A DNA stretch of 46,538 nt from Candidatus Gallispira edinburgensis (GCA_904395805.1 CAJFNV010000095.1:1-46538); one strand, 5' to 3'. Shown: positions 31,883-41,627, counted from the first letter of the stretch. Notes: generated by a model not told the origin, from the sequence alone. Program-made: numbers and translations.

Positions 31883-34600
31883 CTATCTTACAACCCATGC
31901 ATCCAATGGATTACCACCTGTATTAAGCCATATATCACCGGTTTCATAATCAACATAGTAATCATAAACATCAGCATAATGGCTGTTGTTATAATGATAT
32001 GTTGTGCTGTAATCATATCCATGCCAGCTGTAAAGAGTTTCATATGATGTTACATAAGTTCCGTATATGTAGTAATCAAATGCCAGGTCATCAAGAGAAT
32101 CACGTCTTTCCTGTTCCCTCTTAGCTGCCTCTGCTGCAGCCTTTTCACTGTTAAGCTGTGCAACATTATTATCATGGGTATTTTTCTGAGCTGCAATAGC
32201 ACTATTAAAATCTTCATCTGAAAGCTTTTCAAGAGTTACAGTTTTATCATTACTTACTTTATATTTATAAGCACCGTCAAAATCATGTATAAGCAGTGAA
32301 TTTTCATTCATAATATTACACTGTTGCAATTCATAAGTATATGTGCTGTGATCATAGTAAGGATTACATTTAGGGCTATATGATTTACTTAACTCCGGTG
32401 AGACCCTTAAAGAAGTCTTGTTTGATTCATTTTCGTTTATTTTAAATTTACATGTTCCCTGCTTTTCTCCTATAGAATATACATTTACAGCATGATCACT
32501 TGTAAATTCAATAATAATATTATTAAGCACTTCATCCCCTGTCATTTTATACTTTCCCACAAGAGTACTGTAATCCGGAATTTTTTTATATGCCAGAGTA
32601 TATCCATCAAAGCCTTCGCCTGCATTGACATAAACAAGGTCATAGTCAACTGCTTTGTCCCCATTGACCTTCTTATGGTCTGTATAATTTACAATCGCCT
32701 TGGCGTCTTTGTCAAAATATACAAATTCTGATTTAACATTGTCAAAATTAAACAGTCCCGCATTTGATGAGAGCACTTCATCTTTTTTATCCAGATCATC
32801 AATGCCCCTGTCTATATCCTTTATGATGTGCAGCTCTACTTTTCCGTTTACTGCAAGAGGGTAAACAACAGAATCATTGCTTACGTTCAGATACTGATGA
32901 AGCAGAGCCTCTGAGGCTGACACATCAACACTTTTATTTTCGTCCCCTCTTATAACAGCAAGTTCAACGGTATCTCCGACGATCCTTTCTTCTGTTGTTG
33001 TTTCGGTTGCAGTTTCCGTTACTGCTTCTGTTGTATTTGTAACTGAGGAAGTTGCATTACTGCTTGCTGCGTTCTCTGTTGCATTTTCCGTTGGTGCCTG
33101 AGTCGTCTCTTCTGCATACACAACACTTAAAAAGGCTCCCTTAGGTTCACCGTCATTACTTTCAGCAGTTGTTGCCTCAGTTGTTGTCGTTTCTGAGTCT
33201 GATGATACCCCGTTCTTTACTGCAATAAGAGTATTTCCGTCAGGACTTACCATAAACTCATTTACATCACTTTCAATTTTAACAGCCTCACACTCATCAA
33301 GAGCGCTGTAATAAAGCTCCTTGTCCTTTACATTCTTCCTTGTCCTTACAGGCATATCTATTGAATATACACTGTCCTCTTTAAATACATAAGTTTTGTT
33401 TACATCCTCCTTGTATTCAAAGTCATGTACAGGTCCGCTTAAAAGCTTGATCGGCTCTTCATTTCCTTCAACCATTGCATAGAGAGCATATTCGTTTTCA
33501 CCTCTTACCTCTGTTCCTCTTTCGTCCCTTATTATATCTCCCATGTCAACAGCTGCACTCTCAGGTGATTCATCTCTTGTAGCAGTAAATAATATAGTTT
33601 CACCGTCAACAGAAGCTTCAATTTTATTTATATTCATAAAGTCAAGAGAAATACTTTCCTCTGAATTCTGTGTCTTTATTTCATAATCACTGCTTTCAGC
33701 TTTTTTGTAGCCATAAGCATTAAGCCCGAAAATATTAAAGCTTTCAACATTGCTTTCAATACTTTCGCCTTCTTCTTCACTGTTCATATCAACTTTGTAA
33801 AGGCGTTTTTTATCTCCCATAAGAACATACACAACTTTATTTTTACCGTCATATTTGCATATCCATTCCGATTTGTCACCCTCTGCCGCAGCGATCTTTT
33901 TAGTCATTCCGGTATCACAGTCATAAATATTAAGGTCATTATCATTTGTATAAAGCATATACTTTCCATCTTCTGTGTACTTATAGAACTCCCCGCTGAA
34001 TTCTTTATTTTCACCGTTATTGTATATATATGTTTTACCTCCTGTACCCTCATTTGTCTGATATATTACAAAATCCTTCACAGGGTTTGCATTATATATT
34101 CCTGCTTTTACATTATCGGCAATTTTAGTGCCTTTTCCGTTTTTCACCGAATAAAGTTCACCTTTTCCAATATTTTCAGTATAATTAAACGCTATTGTCC
34201 CGCTGCCTATAAGGCTGTAATCTCTGCTGTATGCTTTATTTGAAAGTACAGTATTCATATATTTTGTATATCCGAATATACATCCTCCCGCAACGACAAC
34301 AAAAATTACAGCAGCAGCAACAGCAAATTTCAAATTAAATTTCTTCTTTTCAACTGTGACCGCACTTTCATTAACCGATTCATTTTGCAACCCACTGTCT
34401 TTTATTTCAGATATGTCGACAGCATCAGTATCTGTTTTATCTTCTTTCTCCTGCTCTCCGGCAGCTTCATTTACTGTTTCATTACTGTCCGATACTGTTT
34501 CTGTAATTTCGTTACTGTCATCTTTTTCCACTTTTACTCCGCAATATGTACAAAATATTGATTTATCGTCAATTTCATTATTACAATTTGGACATTTCAT
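31883..34600 (-). CDS. Zinc-ribbon membrane protein with large extracytoplasmic domain
   Basis: 905 aa, function unknown. An N-terminal zinc ribbon (CPNC at 3-6, CTYC at 17-20) and an acidic linker precede one helix (residues ~91-112, FAVAAAVIFVVVAGGCIFG). Beyond it lies a long beta-rich region with recurring strand pairs (NGKGTKIADNVK, KYMLYTNDNDLNIYDC, YKVDMNSEEEGES) suggestive of a propeller-like sensor. A Thr/Ser-rich linker (TTTTEATTAES, ATETTTEER) comes near 500-570, and the tail is rich in Tyr and His (YDYSTTYHYNNSHYADVYDY). The start is the ATG at 34600, seven bases from GGAGG; upstream in-frame codons lack a site. Operon with the KFDPMTG protein. Confidence 0.75.
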   Translation of the reverse strand: MKCPNCNNEIDDKSIFCTYCGVKVEKDDSNEITETVSDSNETVNEAAGEQEKEDKTDTDAVDISEIKDSGLQNESVNESAVTVEKKKFNLKFAVAAAVIFVVVAGGCIFGYTKYMNTVLSNKAYSRDYSLIGSGTIAFNYTENIGKGELYSVKNGKGTKIADNVKAGIYNANPVKDFVIYQTNEGTGGKTYIYNNGENKEFSGEFYKYTEDGKYMLYTNDNDLNIYDCDTGMTKKIAAAEGDKSEWICKYDGKNKVVYVLMGDKKRLYKVDMNSEEEGESIESNVESFNIFGLNAYGYKKAESSDYEIKTQNSEESISLDFMNINKIEASVDGETILFTATRDESPESAAVDMGDIIRDERGTEVRGENEYALYAMVEGNEEPIKLLSGPVHDFEYKEDVNKTYVFKEDSVYSIDMPVRTRKNVKDKELYYSALDECEAVKIESDVNEFMVSPDGNTLIAVKNGVSSDSETTTTEATTAESNDGEPKGAFLSVVYAEETTQAPTENATENAASSNATSSVTNTTEAVTETATETTTEERIVGDTVELAVIRGDENKSVDVSASEALLHQYLNVSNDSVVYPLAVNGKVELHIIKDIDRGIDDLDKKDEVLSSNAGLFNFDNVKSEFVYFDKDAKAIVNYTDHKKVNGDKAVDYDLVYVNAGEGFDGYTLAYKKIPDYSTLVGKYKMTGDEVLNNIIIEFTSDHAVNVYSIGEKQGTCKFKINENESNKTSLRVSPELSKSYSPKCNPYYDHSTYTYELQQCNIMNENSLLIHDFDGAYKYKVSNDKTVTLEKLSDEDFNSAIAAQKNTHDNNVAQLNSEKAAAEAAKREQERRDSLDDLAFDYYIYGTYVTSYETLYSWHGYDYSTTYHYNNSHYADVYDYYVDYETGDIWLNTGGNPLDAWVVR

Positions 34601-34681
34601 CATTCTTCCTCCCTCTTTTATAACACAATAACGCCTAATAACACCTATTTTTTTCGCCATTATATGAACATTTTCAACAAA

Positions 34682-34710
34682 ATTATACTCCTTTAATACA
34701 TAAAAGTCAA
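34682..34710 (-). promoter_or_regulatory. Promoter of the zinc-ribbon/repeat-protein operon
   Basis: Minus-strand TTGACT (34710-34705), 17 bp, TATAAT (34687-34682), giving a 5' UTR of roughly 75 nt. Confidence 0.8.
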
Positions 34711-34788
34711 CCAAAAAAGTTATTTTTATTCCTATTTATTTCAAATTTTTGTTATATTATTGAATGTTACATTCCAAAAACGCAAAAA

Positions 34789-34815
34789 TCCCCTGCAGCC
34801 TTACGCCACAGGGGA
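34789..34815 (-). terminator. Terminator downstream of glyS
   Basis: TCCCCTG (34789-34795) pairs with CAGGGGA (34809-34815); on the minus strand it is followed by TTTTTGCGTTTTT. It lies beyond the palindromic repeat that follows glyS, so that repeat is transcribed as glyS 3' UTR. Confidence 0.75.
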
Positions 34816-34838
34816 AATAAATAGTTCAACAATTTTCT

Positions 34839-34938
34839 GTGTGGTTTATTTGATTATATCTGTTTACGACGCCCACACAGGCTCCCTTATAAGGGAGCTG
34901 TCAGCGCAGCTGACTGAGGGTTTTCCGTTAAACCACAC
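34839..34938. repeat. Two-hairpin palindromic repeat, copy 4, with terminal inverted repeats
   Basis: First hairpin is an 18-nt perfect palindrome (34881-34898). Second stem GTCAGC (34900-34905)/GCTGAC (34909-34914), then TGAGGG. The unit is bounded by GTGTGGTTTA (34839-34848) and TAAACCACAC (34929-34938), a 10-bp terminal inverted repeat as in a MITE. The right flank (ACTATTTTGACAAAGAACCAA) matches copy 1 at 170-189 with few changes. Confidence 0.8.
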
Positions 34939-34970
34939 TATTTTGACAAAGAACCAAATAAATCAGATAT

Positions 34971-36353
34971 TTAAAATTCCATTTTCTTTGTAAGATATTC
35001 TTTCAGGTCCTTAACAGCAACTCTTTCCTGCTCCATTGTATCTCTGTCTCTTACAGTAACACAGCCGTCTGTTTCTGTGTCAAAGTCATAAGTAATACAG
35101 AAAGGAGTACCGATCTCATCCTGACGTCTGTACCTCTTGCCGATTGACTGAGAATCGTCAAAATCACAGTTAAAGTCCTTTGAAAGCATAGCATATACTT
35201 CATTGGCTTTTTCTGAAAGCTTCTTTGAAAGAGGCAAGATAGCAGCCTTGTAAGGTGCAAGTGCAGGATGGAAATGAAGCACTGTTCTCACATCTCCGCC
35301 TTCAAGTTCCTCTTCGTCATAAGCCTCGCAGAGGAAAGCAAGCGTAACTCTGTCAGCACCTAAAGAAGGTTCAATACAGTAAGGAATATACTTTTCATTT
35401 GTAACAGGATCAAAGTAATCCATAGCCTCTCCCGAATGCTCGGCATGAGCCTTAAGGTCAAAGTCTGTTCTTGAAGCGATTCCCCAGAGCTCACCCTTAC
35501 CGAATGGGAACATATACTCAATATCTGTTGTAGCATTGCTGTAGTGAGCAAGCTCGGCAGGATCATGATCTCTTAATACGATGCTTGACTCTTTAATATT
35601 AAGGCTTAACAACCAGTCTGTACAGAATTTCTTCCAGTAAGCAAACCATTCAAGCTCACTGCCCGGCTTGCAGAAGAATTCAAGCTCCATCTGCTCAAAT
35701 TCTCTTGTTCTGAATATAAAGTTACCCGGTGTAATTTCATTTCTGAAAGACTTACCTATCTGACCTATACCGAAAGGAATTTTCTTTCTTGAAGTTCTCT
35801 GTACATTTTTGAAGTTTACAAATATACCCTGTGCAGTTTCGGGACGCATATATACTACATTTTTAGCATCCTCTGTTACACCTGCATGAGTCTTGAACAT
35901 AAGATTGAACTGTCTTATATCTGTAAAGTTGTGAGCACCGCAGCTCGGACATGGAATATTATTTTCCTTTATATAATCCATCATCTGTTCATTAGTCCAG
36001 CCGTCAGCACCGCCTTCAATACCGTTAGCCTTGTTGTAATCTTCAATAATGTTGTCAGCTCTGAATCTTTCCTTACACTCCTTACAGTCCATAAGAGGAT
36101 CATTAAAGCCGCCCACATGACCTGAAGCCACCCATACTTCGGGATTCATAAGTATGGCACAGTCCACACCTACATTATAAGGGCTTTCCTGTATAAATTT
36201 CTTCCACCATGCTCTTTTAACATTGTTTTTAAGCTCAACACCTAAAGGGCCGTAATCCCATGAGTTGGCAAGACCTCCGTAAATTTCAGAGCCCGGATAC
36301 ACAAATCCTCTTGCCTTAGCCAGTGCAACAACTTTTTCCATAGTCTTTTCCAT
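34971..36353 (-). CDS. glyS: Glycyl-tRNA synthetase, class II homodimeric type
   Basis: 460 aa; charges tRNA-Gly. [34 protein letters not shown], the motif 2 region [21 protein letters not shown], the [13 protein letters not shown] loop and motif 3 (EPSLGADRV) are all present, followed by the anticodon-binding domain ([18 protein letters not shown]). This single-chain enzyme resembles the Gram-positive/archaeal type, not the alpha2beta2 form. AGGAGG nine bases before the ATG fixes the start. No T-box leader is seen in the short gap to pspC, so it is probably co-transcribed with the genes upstream. Confidence 0.97.
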   Translation of the reverse strand: MEKTMEKVVALAKARGFVYPGSEIYGGLANSWDYGPLGVELKNNVKRAWWKKFIQESPYNVGVDCAILMNPEVWVASGHVGGFNDPLMDCKECKERFRADNIIEDYNKANGIEGGADGWTNEQMMDYIKENNIPCPSCGAHNFTDIRQFNLMFKTHAGVTEDAKNVVYMRPETAQGIFVNFKNVQRTSRKKIPFGIGQIGKSFRNEITPGNFIFRTREFEQMELEFFCKPGSELEWFAYWKKFCTDWLLSLNIKESSIVLRDHDPAELAHYSNATTDIEYMFPFGKGELWGIASRTDFDLKAHAEHSGEAMDYFDPVTNEKYIPYCIEPSLGADRVTLAFLCEAYDEEELEGGDVRTVLHFHPALAPYKAAILPLSKKLSEKANEVYAMLSKDFNCDFDDSQSIGKRYRRQDEIGTPFCITYDFDTETDGCVTVRDRDTMEQERVAVKDLKEYLTKKMEF

Positions 36354-36400
36354 TTTTATTTTCCTCCTGATTTATATATCTTGCAAAAATTTTATTTACA

Positions 36401-36610
36401 TCAGCCATCAATTATATTATTATCCGGCGGTATTATGATCCAGCATATAAAATATACTAAAATCATTGTAAAAAAGAATGAGAATATCCAGATAAGTACT
36501 GTGATCAGTCTGACAATAGTTTTATCAATTCCAAAGTAATCTGCTATACCGGCACAAACACCTGCAATCATCTTGTCATTTGTATTTCTGTATAACTTTT
36601 TATTCTTCAT
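36401..36610 (-). CDS. PspC-domain small membrane protein
   Basis: 69 aa. KKLYRNTNDKMIAGVCAGIA and YFGIDKTIVRLITVLIW are the PspC signature; one strong helix follows (FFFTMILVYFICWIIIPP). Family members associate with envelope-stress responses; this single-domain version has no LiaF or PspB neighbour. 12 nt downstream of radC. Confidence 0.9.
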   Translation of the reverse strand: MKNKKLYRNTNDKMIAGVCAGIADYFGIDKTIVRLITVLIWIFSFFFTMILVYFICWIIIPPDNNIIDG

Positions 36611-36622
36611 AAGTACACTCCC

Positions 36623-37327
36623 CTACATTTTGTAACTCATACCAAAGTACCTGTTCTTAGCAAAGCTGTAATTCTTGTCACCGCAAATTATAATATGATC
36701 CATAAGCTTTATGTTTAAAAGCTCCAGTCCGCTGTTCAGATCTCTTGTTATTTTATAGTCACTCCCGGAGGGTTCACAAAAGCCTGACGGGTGATTATGT
36801 CCTATTATAACAAAACTTGCCTTATTAAGTAAAGCCTTTTTTAATATATTGTCATAACAAAGATTTACTTCAACTGCATTTCCGTCATTTATTCTGTCTA
36901 TTGCTATAACTTTCTTTGCTACATCAAGAGATACAAGATAAAATGATTCATAGGGCTGAGCCTTCAAAAGTCCCGAGAACAGATCCACAGCCTTTAAAAA
37001 GCTGTCAATAACTTTTCCTTTCTGATAAAAGCTCTTGGTATACTTCCTCATCACATGAGGAAACATTGATATGTATACTGCCACATTTTCAGTAAGTCCT
37101 GCTTCCTGCATAAGCTGCTTTGGGTCCGTATTAAGCACATTGTGAAGGGAGCCGTAAAGATTTATAAGCCTTTTTGCAACAGGCTTTGTATCCTTCATGG
37201 GATAGGCATAAAAAAGCATCATTTCAAGAACTTCATAATCCTGAAAGCTGTCAAAATTACCGTCATTTAAAAATCTTTCCTTAACTCTCTGTCTGTGTCC
37301 TTTGTTTGGATTGTCGTTACTGCTCAT
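36623..37327 (-). CDS. radC: RadC family protein (JAB/MPN+ domain)
   Basis: 234 aa. It begins with a helix-hairpin-helix-like part (HRQRVKERFLNDG, FQDYEVLEMMLFYA), followed by the JAB domain, whose zinc-binding motif HNHPSGFCEPSGSDYKITRD is intact. The name reflects an old repair assignment; the biochemical role is unsettled, with links to recombination and competence. AGAGG lies six bases before the ATG at 37327; the open frame 15 nt longer begins with a TTG. It starts one base after the stop of the DUF402 gene, so translation is coupled. Confidence 0.92.
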   Translation of the reverse strand: MSSNDNPNKGHRQRVKERFLNDGNFDSFQDYEVLEMMLFYAYPMKDTKPVAKRLINLYGSLHNVLNTDPKQLMQEAGLTENVAVYISMFPHVMRKYTKSFYQKGKVIDSFLKAVDLFSGLLKAQPYESFYLVSLDVAKKVIAIDRINDGNAVEVNLCYDNILKKALLNKASFVIIGHNHPSGFCEPSGSDYKITRDLNSGLELLNIKLMDHIIICGDKNYSFAKNRYFGMSYKM

Positions 37328-37328
37328 T

Positions 37329-37802
37329 TTAAACCTCTTCAATATACACTGTACAATCTTTAAACCTTCCGCCGTATATTATTCTCAGCAGCTTATCTGC
37401 TCTTTCCATTGCTTTTATTATAAGCTCTGTACTTATTATATTTTTCTTTAGCGCCTTTCCGATCTCGTCAAGGTCTACCACCTTTACAAAACCGTTTTCA
37501 TACACTATAATATCGATCAATAAATCATTAAATGTATAGCTTTTGCCGTCCTCGGATATCTGAGTATCTATAATATCACAGTACCAGTATACAATATTAT
37601 CATTCTTGTCAATAAACTTGCTGACCTTGTATCCTTCCTTTATAAAATAGCAGGATACTCCGTGAGAAAAATCATGGCGGGGATTAAGCACATTCCATTT
37701 TGTAACTATTCGCTCCTCATCAATGCTTATAATTTCATCGTTTTTAAGATAAATAATTTCATCCGGTATAAACCTTCTTCTGTAAAGCTTAATATTTTCC
37801 AT
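37329..37802 (-). CDS. DUF402-family protein
   Basis: 157 aa. KLYRRRFIPDEIIYLKNDEI, a central strand set (YWYCDIIDTQISEDGKSYTF) and LIDIIVYENGFVKVVDLDEI match the DUF402 pattern. Some members are nucleoside tri/diphosphatases and others are RNA-associated; neither can be assigned here. It lies between codY-like and radC, 19 nt after the former. Confidence 0.75.
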   Translation of the reverse strand: MENIKLYRRRFIPDEIIYLKNDEIISIDEERIVTKWNVLNPRHDFSHGVSCYFIKEGYKVSKFIDKNDNIVYWYCDIIDTQISEDGKSYTFNDLLIDIIVYENGFVKVVDLDEIGKALKKNIISTELIIKAMERADKLLRIIYGGRFKDCTVYIEEV

Positions 37803-37821
37803 GCCGATCCCCTCCCTGCTG

Positions 37822-38373
37822 CTATATCTTCTTCAAAACTGCCTCTCTTACTCCCTGATACAGTATCTTTATTTCAGTACCTTTTACTCCCTTTGAACAA
37901 ATTTCAATAAGTCCCGCACATTCAAGCTTTCTAAGCCCGTTTAATATGACGGATCTTGTGATCCCGCTCCTGTCTGCTATATCCTTAGTCACAACAAGCG
38001 CCGAATCGCCATCTATTTCATTAAACACAGCCCCTACGCCCCGGGCTTCCTTTAAAGTAAGTCCCTCCAGTGCTGATTTAACAACATTTCTGCAAAGGCT
38101 TAAAAGCTTTTCTCTGACCATTTTTTCTTTTATTATACTTACAGCAAAAACAAGATAGTTGTAATTTGCCCTTAAAACATTGTATTCTGAACAAATAATA
38201 ATACCTTTTATTTTTATTCTGCAAGTATATGCCTTTTCACCGTATATCTTATTTTTACCGATATAAGCGGTAATTCTTGTATTCAGTTCTTTTTCGATAC
38301 TTTTCCATATATCTTCCGGAGAACAGTTTTCAATTTCATTTATAATTTTTTTGATCCTCTCTGTGTACTCCAT
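37822..38373 (-). CDS. codY: Short CodY-like regulator (intact HTH, reduced GAF domain)
   Basis: 183 aa. Residues ~100-171 align closely with the C-terminal DNA-binding domain of CodY: GDSALVVTKDIADRSGITRS then VILNGLRKLECAGLIEICSK and GVKGTEIKIL. Canonical CodY is about 259 aa with an N-terminal ~155-residue GAF domain that binds branched-chain amino acids. Here only about 95 residues precede the helical linker and I do not see the usual ligand-site sequence. The position next to topA is the typical Firmicute codY locus, so this is probably the resident CodY in reduced form. It may have lost or changed effector sensing. Starts 7 nt after topA. Confidence 0.85.
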   Translation of the reverse strand: MEYTERIKKIINEIENCSPEDIWKSIEKELNTRITAYIGKNKIYGEKAYTCRIKIKGIIICSEYNVLRANYNYLVFAVSIIKEKMVREKLLSLCRNVVKSALEGLTLKEARGVGAVFNEIDGDSALVVTKDIADRSGITRSVILNGLRKLECAGLIEICSKGVKGTEIKILYQGVREAVLKKI

Positions 38374-38380
38374 ACTTCAG

Positions 38381-40468
38381 TTAATTTGCCTCCGCCTTTT
38401 CATCCTCGGCAACATAGCCGCACTCTGTATTGCTGCAGCATATTCTGACCTTCTTTGTTCCCTTTTCCACAAGGGGAGCACCGCACTTGGGACATTTTTC
38501 TCCCGTAGGCTTATTCCACAGCATAAGAGAACATTCGGGATTGTTTTCACAGCCGTAATACTTTCTGCCCTTCTTTGTCTTTTTAATAAGGACTTTTCCG
38601 CCGCACACGGGACAGTTTACCCCTGCTTCTTCATAAAGAGGCTTTGTATTTCTGCACTCGGGAAAACCGGGACAGGCAAGGAATTTTCCGTACCTTCCGT
38701 ATTTTATGACCATGTTTCTTCCGCATTCCTCACATATTACATCTGTAACAACGTCAGGTATCTCAACATTTTCAACCTTGCTTTCAGCTTCATCAAGGAG
38801 ATGCTTAAAAAGAGGATAGAAATTCCTCAGTACATCTTTCCACTCCATTTCTCCCGATTCGACCTTATCAAGGGCAGATTCCATATCTGCGGTAAATTCC
38901 TTGTTTATGACCTCGCCGAAATTATTCTTCATTATTTCATTTACTATTTCACCAAGCTCAGTAGTGTAGAAAACCTTGTTTTCCTTTGTAACATAGTTTC
39001 TCTGCTGTATAGTTGTTATTGTAGGTGCATATGTTGAAGGTCTTCCTACACCTATTTCCTCAAGGGTCTTGATAAGCATTGATTCGGAATATCTTGCAGG
39101 GGGCTGTGTAAAGTGCTGATTTGGTGTAACGCTTTCAGCCTCAAGCTTTTCTCCTGCCTCAATTTCAGGCATAGATCCTTCTTCTGCCTTTTCTTCATTC
39201 TTCTTGTATACAGTCAGATAACCGTCAAATTTAATTGCAGAGCCTGATGCTCTGAAAATATAATCCCCTGCCTGAATATCTGAACTCATTGTTGTATATT
39301 CGGCAGCAGACATCTGACTTGCCACAAATCTTTCCCATATAAGCTTATACAGTCTGTACTGATCTCTTGAAAGACTGTCCTTTATTGCATCAGGTGTTCT
39401 CAATGCCGATGTAGGTCTTATTGCCTCATGGGCATCCTGTGCTCTTGTATCAGTCTTGTGCTGACGTCTTTCCTTAATATAATTTTCACCGTAATTTTCG
39501 GTAATATATTCCTTCACCTCTTCATAGGCTTCATCGGCTATTCTTACAGAGTCTGTTCTGATGTAGGATACAAGGCCAACTGTGCCCTCGCCCTTAACAT
39601 CAACGCCTTCATAAAGCTGCTGAGCAATTCTCATTGTTTTCTGTGAGGCAAAGTTTAAAAGCTTTGAAGCTTCCTGCTGCATAGTACTTGTTGTAAAAGG
39701 TGCGGGAGGATTTTTCATTCTTGTACCCTTTTTAACACTCTTTACACTAAATCCTGCCTTCAGGGACTCTTCAACGATTTTTTTAGTTTCTTCTTCTGTG
39801 CCAAGCTCCATTTTGCCTTTTAAATCGCCATAGAACTTAGCTCCGAATTTTTTGCCATGTTCTGTTATGAAAACTGATTCAATTGTCCAGTATTCCTTTG
39901 GGATAAAGTTTTCAATTTCTTCCTCTCTGTCACATATAAGCCTTAATGCAACAGACTGTACTCTTCCCGCACTTAAACCTTTTTTGACCTTTTTCCAGAG
40001 AAGGGGACTTATCTGATAACCCACAATTCTGTCAAGAGCTCTTCTTGCCTGCTGTGCATCCACAAGGTTCATATCTATTTCCCTTGCTTCCTTTATAGAC
40101 TTCTTGACCGCATTTTTAGTTATTTCATTAAATGTGATCCTGTATGTCTTAGCGGGATCAAGCTTTAAGGCATATACAAGATGCCAGCTTATAGCCTCTC
40201 CCTCACGGTCAGGGTCAGTTGCAAGGTAAACCTTGTCAGCTGTTTTTACTTCCTTTCTCAGCTTAGCAAGGAGTTCCCCCTTTCCTCTTATTGTAATATA
40301 TTTAGGTTCAAAATCATTTTCAATATTAATTCCAAGTTCACTTTTGGGCAGATCTCTTACATGCCCTACAGATGCTTCGATTTTATAATTTGGACCTAAA
40401 AATTTCTTTAGGGTCTTAGCCTTTGCAGGTGACTCAACTATAACCAAATACTTTTTTTTACTACTCAT
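38381..40468 (-). CDS. topA: DNA topoisomerase I
   Basis: 695 aa, type IA enzyme that relaxes negative supercoils. Toprim domain: VIVESPAKAKT with the catalytic Glu, and ATDPDREGEA. Active-site Tyr in VSYIRTDSVRI. SAGRVQSVALRLI is the conserved central motif. The C-terminus has three zinc fingers (CEECG...CPGFPEC, CPVCGG...CENNPEC, CPKCGA...CSNTEC). Nine nucleotides after dprA, in the common Firmicute order dprA-topA-codY. Confidence 0.98.
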   Translation of the reverse strand: MSSKKKYLVIVESPAKAKTLKKFLGPNYKIEASVGHVRDLPKSELGINIENDFEPKYITIRGKGELLAKLRKEVKTADKVYLATDPDREGEAISWHLVYALKLDPAKTYRITFNEITKNAVKKSIKEAREIDMNLVDAQQARRALDRIVGYQISPLLWKKVKKGLSAGRVQSVALRLICDREEEIENFIPKEYWTIESVFITEHGKKFGAKFYGDLKGKMELGTEEETKKIVEESLKAGFSVKSVKKGTRMKNPPAPFTTSTMQQEASKLLNFASQKTMRIAQQLYEGVDVKGEGTVGLVSYIRTDSVRIADEAYEEVKEYITENYGENYIKERRQHKTDTRAQDAHEAIRPTSALRTPDAIKDSLSRDQYRLYKLIWERFVASQMSAAEYTTMSSDIQAGDYIFRASGSAIKFDGYLTVYKKNEEKAEEGSMPEIEAGEKLEAESVTPNQHFTQPPARYSESMLIKTLEEIGVGRPSTYAPTITTIQQRNYVTKENKVFYTTELGEIVNEIMKNNFGEVINKEFTADMESALDKVESGEMEWKDVLRNFYPLFKHLLDEAESKVENVEIPDVVTDVICEECGRNMVIKYGRYGKFLACPGFPECRNTKPLYEEAGVNCPVCGGKVLIKKTKKGRKYYGCENNPECSLMLWNKPTGEKCPKCGAPLVEKGTKKVRICCSNTECGYVAEDEKAEAN

Positions 40469-40477
40469 TTCTTCCTC

Positions 40478-41572
40478 CTAAAGACTGCGGACTACCTTCT
40501 GCCCCGAAAGCCTTCTTATACAGCCCTTTAGCTCCAGCATTGTAAGCAGACAGGTAACCTCTCTTGCATCCATATTCAACTTCTCAATTAATTCATCAGC
40601 CGATACCGGCTCATAACTTATACAATCATATAACATTTTTTCGTCTTTCGCAAGAGGAATTAAATCTTTTTCAGAATTTTTTAATCCCTTTTTTGTCAAT
40701 TTTATTCCAAGTTCCTCCAATATATCCTCTGTGCAGGTCACCGGAATACACCCTTTTCTTATTAAACTATTGCAGCCTTTGCTCAGACTGCTTGTTATAT
40801 TCCCGGGCACAGCCATAACAGTTCTTCCGTTATCAATAGCCTTGTTTGCGGTTATGAGTGAACCGCTCCTCTCATTGGCTTCTATAACAACAGTTGCCCT
40901 TGAAAGACAGGCAATTATTCTGTTTCTGTAGGGAAAATTAGCCTTGTATGGCTTTGTACCAAGAGGAAATTCACTTATTACACAGCCGTTTATCTTTATC
41001 TCATTGTAAAGATTGGTATTTACTGCAGGATAACACACATCGGCACCAGTTCCGAGTACTGCAATTGTTTTCCCTCCGCCCTCAATGGCTCCCTTGTGAG
41101 CAATAGCATCGGCACCCATAGCCATACCGCTTACAACGGTAACTCCCGCCTCAGCAAGCTCTCTTGAAAGCTTGTTGCCTACAGTTGCACCGTAGTCGCT
41201 TATTCTTCTTGAACCTACGATACTTACCATGGGATATGAACTGTCTGGGATTTTACCTATGACATATAACCCCATAGGCGGCTCATTCATAGCCGTAAGC
41301 TGCATAGGAAATTCCTTATCTCCCGGTATTATAAATTCAGCCTCGCTGTGATAAAGCTTTTCAAGCTCAGCCTCCATATCATATTTATATCTGCTTCTTA
41401 TAAAAAATTCCAGTTTTTCTCCCGACAAAAGCTTTGTGTCTGCAATTTCTCCTCTGTCAGCCATCCACAGATTTTCAGCAGAACCAAACTTTTCAATAAG
41501 GGTATATTTTATATCCGTATTTATATTCATAAGAGAATTAAGCCACATTATGTAATTTTTCTCTGTATACAT
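40478..41572 (-). CDS. dprA: DNA-processing protein DprA
   Basis: 364 aa; loads RecA on incoming single-stranded DNA in transformation. The Rossmann-like DprA domain shows SIVGSRRISDYG, VVSGMAMGADAIAHKGAIEG, GTGADVCYPAVN, ISEFPLGTKPYKANFPYRNR and ANERSGSLITANKAID. A winged-helix end follows (ISYEPVSADELIEKLNMDAR). The start is the ATG at 41572 after AGAGGTGAAG; the open frame extends 36 codons upstream into repeat-rich sequence and should not be used. It heads the dprA-topA-codY-DUF402-radC-pspC run. Confidence 0.95.
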   Translation of the reverse strand: MYTEKNYIMWLNSLMNINTDIKYTLIEKFGSAENLWMADRGEIADTKLLSGEKLEFFIRSRYKYDMEAELEKLYHSEAEFIIPGDKEFPMQLTAMNEPPMGLYVIGKIPDSSYPMVSIVGSRRISDYGATVGNKLSRELAEAGVTVVSGMAMGADAIAHKGAIEGGGKTIAVLGTGADVCYPAVNTNLYNEIKINGCVISEFPLGTKPYKANFPYRNRIIACLSRATVVIEANERSGSLITANKAIDNGRTVMAVPGNITSSLSKGCNSLIRKGCIPVTCTEDILEELGIKLTKKGLKNSEKDLIPLAKDEKMLYDCISYEPVSADELIEKLNMDAREVTCLLTMLELKGCIRRLSGQKVVRSL

Positions 41573-41627
41573 AACTTCACCTCTCTTAAACAAAACCACC
41601 GTTCCATACTGCTGCAGCATTATCTTT

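Noticed and set aside
31366..31926. 186-codon ORF opposite the KFDPMTG repeat gene
   Set aside because: Its repetitive product is simply the antisense translation of the 45-bp repeats; no start signal of its own.
36354..36400. T-box riboswitch ahead of glyS
   Set aside because: The gap to pspC is under 50 nt, with no specifier loop or T-box sequence.
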